Shown piece by piece: positions 12,194-13,455 of a stretch of DNA of 13,455 nt (positions are counted from its first letter, which is position 1; each line of letters opens with the position of its first letter). The stretch covers positions 1-13,455 of the forward strand of contig JAJNBK010000045.1 of the NCBI GenBank assembly GCA_021155845.1. The letters run 5' to 3'. Both the position numbers and the translations under genes were made by a program. Under the pieces are notes generated by a model. The model had not been told where the DNA came from. It saw nothing but the letters and a program-made list of their open reading frames with translations, and ran no database searches. This DNA is from Nitrososphaeraceae archaeon (GTDB taxonomy: Archaea > Thermoproteota > Nitrososphaeria > Nitrososphaerales > Nitrososphaeraceae).

Positions 12194-12542
12194 ATTAATA
12201 GTGAGAATGAATCTTTTTTATCAAATCTTGTCCTAAGATAACATCTAAAAAGATATGTTTGCTAAGACACTGTTTCTATAGAGAAGAATAGTTACTTTTT
12301 TATTAAACAATAATTATTGAACAAACACAAAGCCAAATGAGAATAATCATAAGCAATAGATGGAAAATTATAGAAAGTTCATAACATCATTGTGAGGCAA
12401 ACATTCAACAACAATTTCTTATTGATAGAACTATATCATAATTAGATATATTTAAGCATAATTCATTATATGGGTCTGATTTATGGTATAGAAACAAGAA
12501 AACGAGTAAATTAGTTCATGTCAACAGGAACAGACGTCCCTC
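12194..12542. other. Intergenic region, no supported gene
   Basis: About 350 AT-rich bases. A TATATTTAAG box (12447-12456) precedes a 14-codon frame MGLIYGIETRKRVN (ATG 12470, TAG 12512-12514), perhaps the head of a lost gene. Nothing else is supported. Confidence 0.35.
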
Positions 12543-12695
12543 ATGAAACATTATAGAAAAGACCACAAAATATATAGTTATTCTTGCATATTCTTTATTC
12601 TTATTCTTGCTCCAATTGTTTGCTCTTTTTCATATAGTGATCTTGTTGCTCAAGATAATCCGTACAAATACACTACATTCGATCTATCATTATAA
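12543..12695 (+). CDS. Short secreted protein or truncated secretory gene, 50 aa
   Basis: ATG 12543 opens a frame with a clear signal peptide: a basic N-terminus (MKHYRKDHKIYSYS), a hydrophobic core (CIFFILILAPIVCSFS) and a likely cleavage region near SDLVAQ. The mature part would be only QDNPYKYTTFDLSL or slightly longer, ending at TAA 12693-12695. That is very short for a secreted protein, so this is either a small peptide or the surviving N-terminus of a larger exported protein cut by a stop. No continuation is readable in any frame downstream. No clear RBS is seen. Confidence 0.5.
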   Translation: MKHYRKDHKIYSYSCIFFILILAPIVCSFSYSDLVAQDNPYKYTTFDLSL

Positions 12696-12864
12696 TGACG
12701 AATAAGGAGATACTTCAAACTTTTCTTCAAAATGTATATTATTATGCCTAGGCATAGAAGCTATTTGAAGAATTTGAAAATTAATTGTATGTTAATTAGA
12801 CAATCCCAAGTGACTATCTTTATCAATTAAAATGGTAATTGACAAATCACAACCTTCTGACAAT

Positions 12865-12888
12865 AAAGTGACACAGTGGTGTCATCTG
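12865..12888 (-). terminator. Hairpin terminator downstream of the HtrA-like gene
   Basis: TGACAC-agtg-GTGTCA (12869-12884) is a perfect 6-bp stem with a 4-base loop, about 35 bases after the protease stop codon. On the minus strand it is followed by CTTTATTGT, a T-rich release region. Confidence 0.5.
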
Positions 12889-12919
12889 GCTTTATTCTTA
12901 AATATATCTTGCCCTCCTA

Positions 12920-13455
12920 TTATCGTCGAAAGAGAAAGTCACATATGTCATTGCCTGCTAGTTTTAAGCATTCATTATAAAGGCCATTATACGGCAATTC
13001 TTCTGGTGTTCTTCCAGGGGATTCATTTTCTGATCCTGCAGGCGTTTGAATATTTGCAAACTCTTCTGAGGTTGGTCTTGCACCAAGCGTAACAGGTATC
13101 TTTTCTGTTCGTCCATCTCTAAGTATTGTCAGCTGTACAATATCGCCTACTTCTTTTTCTCTTTCTAAATAAGTGAGTATATCGTCAATCTTTCTGATTT
13201 TTTTATCATCTATTTGCAATATTATGTCTCCTTCTAGTTGTTGTATTTCTCCTTGGTTGATGTCAGTTAGTGAACTACCTCCGCGTATCCCAGCTTTATC
13301 AGCAGGACTTCCTGGAGTAATACCAGTTACTAAAAATCCTCTTGCTTCTTGCAATCCCAAACCTCCTGCTATTTCTGGCGTAACATCAGTACCTAAAACT
13401 CCTAAGTATGGATGTTGATAGGAACCTACTGCAATTATAGACGGGACCACTTTTT
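12920..13455 (-). CDS. HtrA/DegP-like serine protease, C-terminal PDZ domain (N-terminus off window)
   Basis: The frame is open to the right edge (codons continue upstream of GTG 13450 as KVVPSII), so the true start lies outside. It holds the end of the trypsin-like domain (VPSIIAVGSYQHPYLGV), then one PDZ domain: GFLVTGITPGSPADKAGI with the carboxylate-binding GFLV loop, GDIILQIDDKKIRKIDDILT, and VGDIVQLTILRDGRTEKIPV. Proteases of this family sit in or outside the membrane and degrade or refold damaged exported proteins; the PDZ binds C-termini of clients. The Ser-His-Asp triad is not in the window, so activity cannot be checked. A tail after the PDZ (about 55 residues, PELPYNGLYNECLKLAGN-type) has two Cys (NECL, DICDF) that could form a disulfide. 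The gene is intact here and followed by a hairpin terminator. Confidence 0.9.
   Translation of the reverse strand, partial: KVVPSIIAVGSYQHPYLGVLGTDVTPEIAGGLGLQEARGFLVTGITPGSPADKAGIRGGSSLTDINQGEIQQLEGDIILQIDDKKIRKIDDILTYLEREKEVGDIVQLTILRDGRTEKIPVTLGARPTSEEFANIQTPAGSENESPGRTPEELPYNGLYNECLKLAGNDICDFLFRR

Noticed and set aside
12832..13418. Plus-strand frames opposite the protease
   Set aside because: Shadows of the PDZ-domain gene on the minus strand.

Overview
The window reads as AT-rich archaeal DNA (roughly one third G+C by eye), most like a soil ammonia-oxidising archaeon of the Nitrososphaeria (Nitrososphaera/Nitrosocosmicus type). Four things point there: TATA-like boxes about 25-30 bp before start codons with little or no leader; tiny zinc-finger and one-helix membrane proteins; a GTG-started dihydrolipoamide-dehydrogenase-like flavoenzyme; and a helix-turn-helix/coiled-coil protein type that I remember as multicopy in those genomes. 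The lineage is inference, not proof. The first ~425 bases differ sharply: they are GC-rich and carry a bacterial-looking VOC/glyoxalase gene with a strong Shine-Dalgarno.

Layout. 1-460: partial VOC gene (minus) behind an AT-rich archaeal-type promoter. 565-1625: a 91-residue unknown, two gene relics and a 41-residue zinc-finger-like protein. 1627-2196: intact NAD(P)H-dependent FMN reductase (minus). 2242-2958: a multiply broken plus-strand gene ending in a terminator hairpin, and a small minus gene broken by one base. 3009-4514: intact class I flavin disulfide oxidoreductase. 4549-5656: a broken HTH/coiled-coil gene wedged between a catechol-dioxygenase-like fragment and the tail of a zinc alcohol dehydrogenase. 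5764-7148: a secreted, membrane-anchored alpha/beta hydrolase with an EF-hand loop, interrupted by a frameshift and a TGA. 7182-7624: another broken gene. 7698-8894: intact secreted metallo-beta-lactamase-fold protein. 9096-10606: a decayed two-gene operon (HTH/coiled-coil gene plus a small partner) preceded by nine copies of a ~10-bp repeat. 10911-10959: internally deleted tRNA relic. 11138-11530: another decayed gene. 11870-12193 and 12543-12695: small membrane and secreted proteins. 12920-13455: PDZ end of an HtrA-type protease running off the right edge.

The main message is decay. Intact genes (FMN reductase, flavoprotein, MBL protein, HtrA) stand among at least ten broken ones, most still readable across stops and frameshifts. 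The intact genes suggest redox and cell-surface work rather than one pathway. The best candidates for new biology are the ten-base repeat array before the HTH gene (10655-10740), the two-gene operon behind it, and the EF-hand hydrolase.
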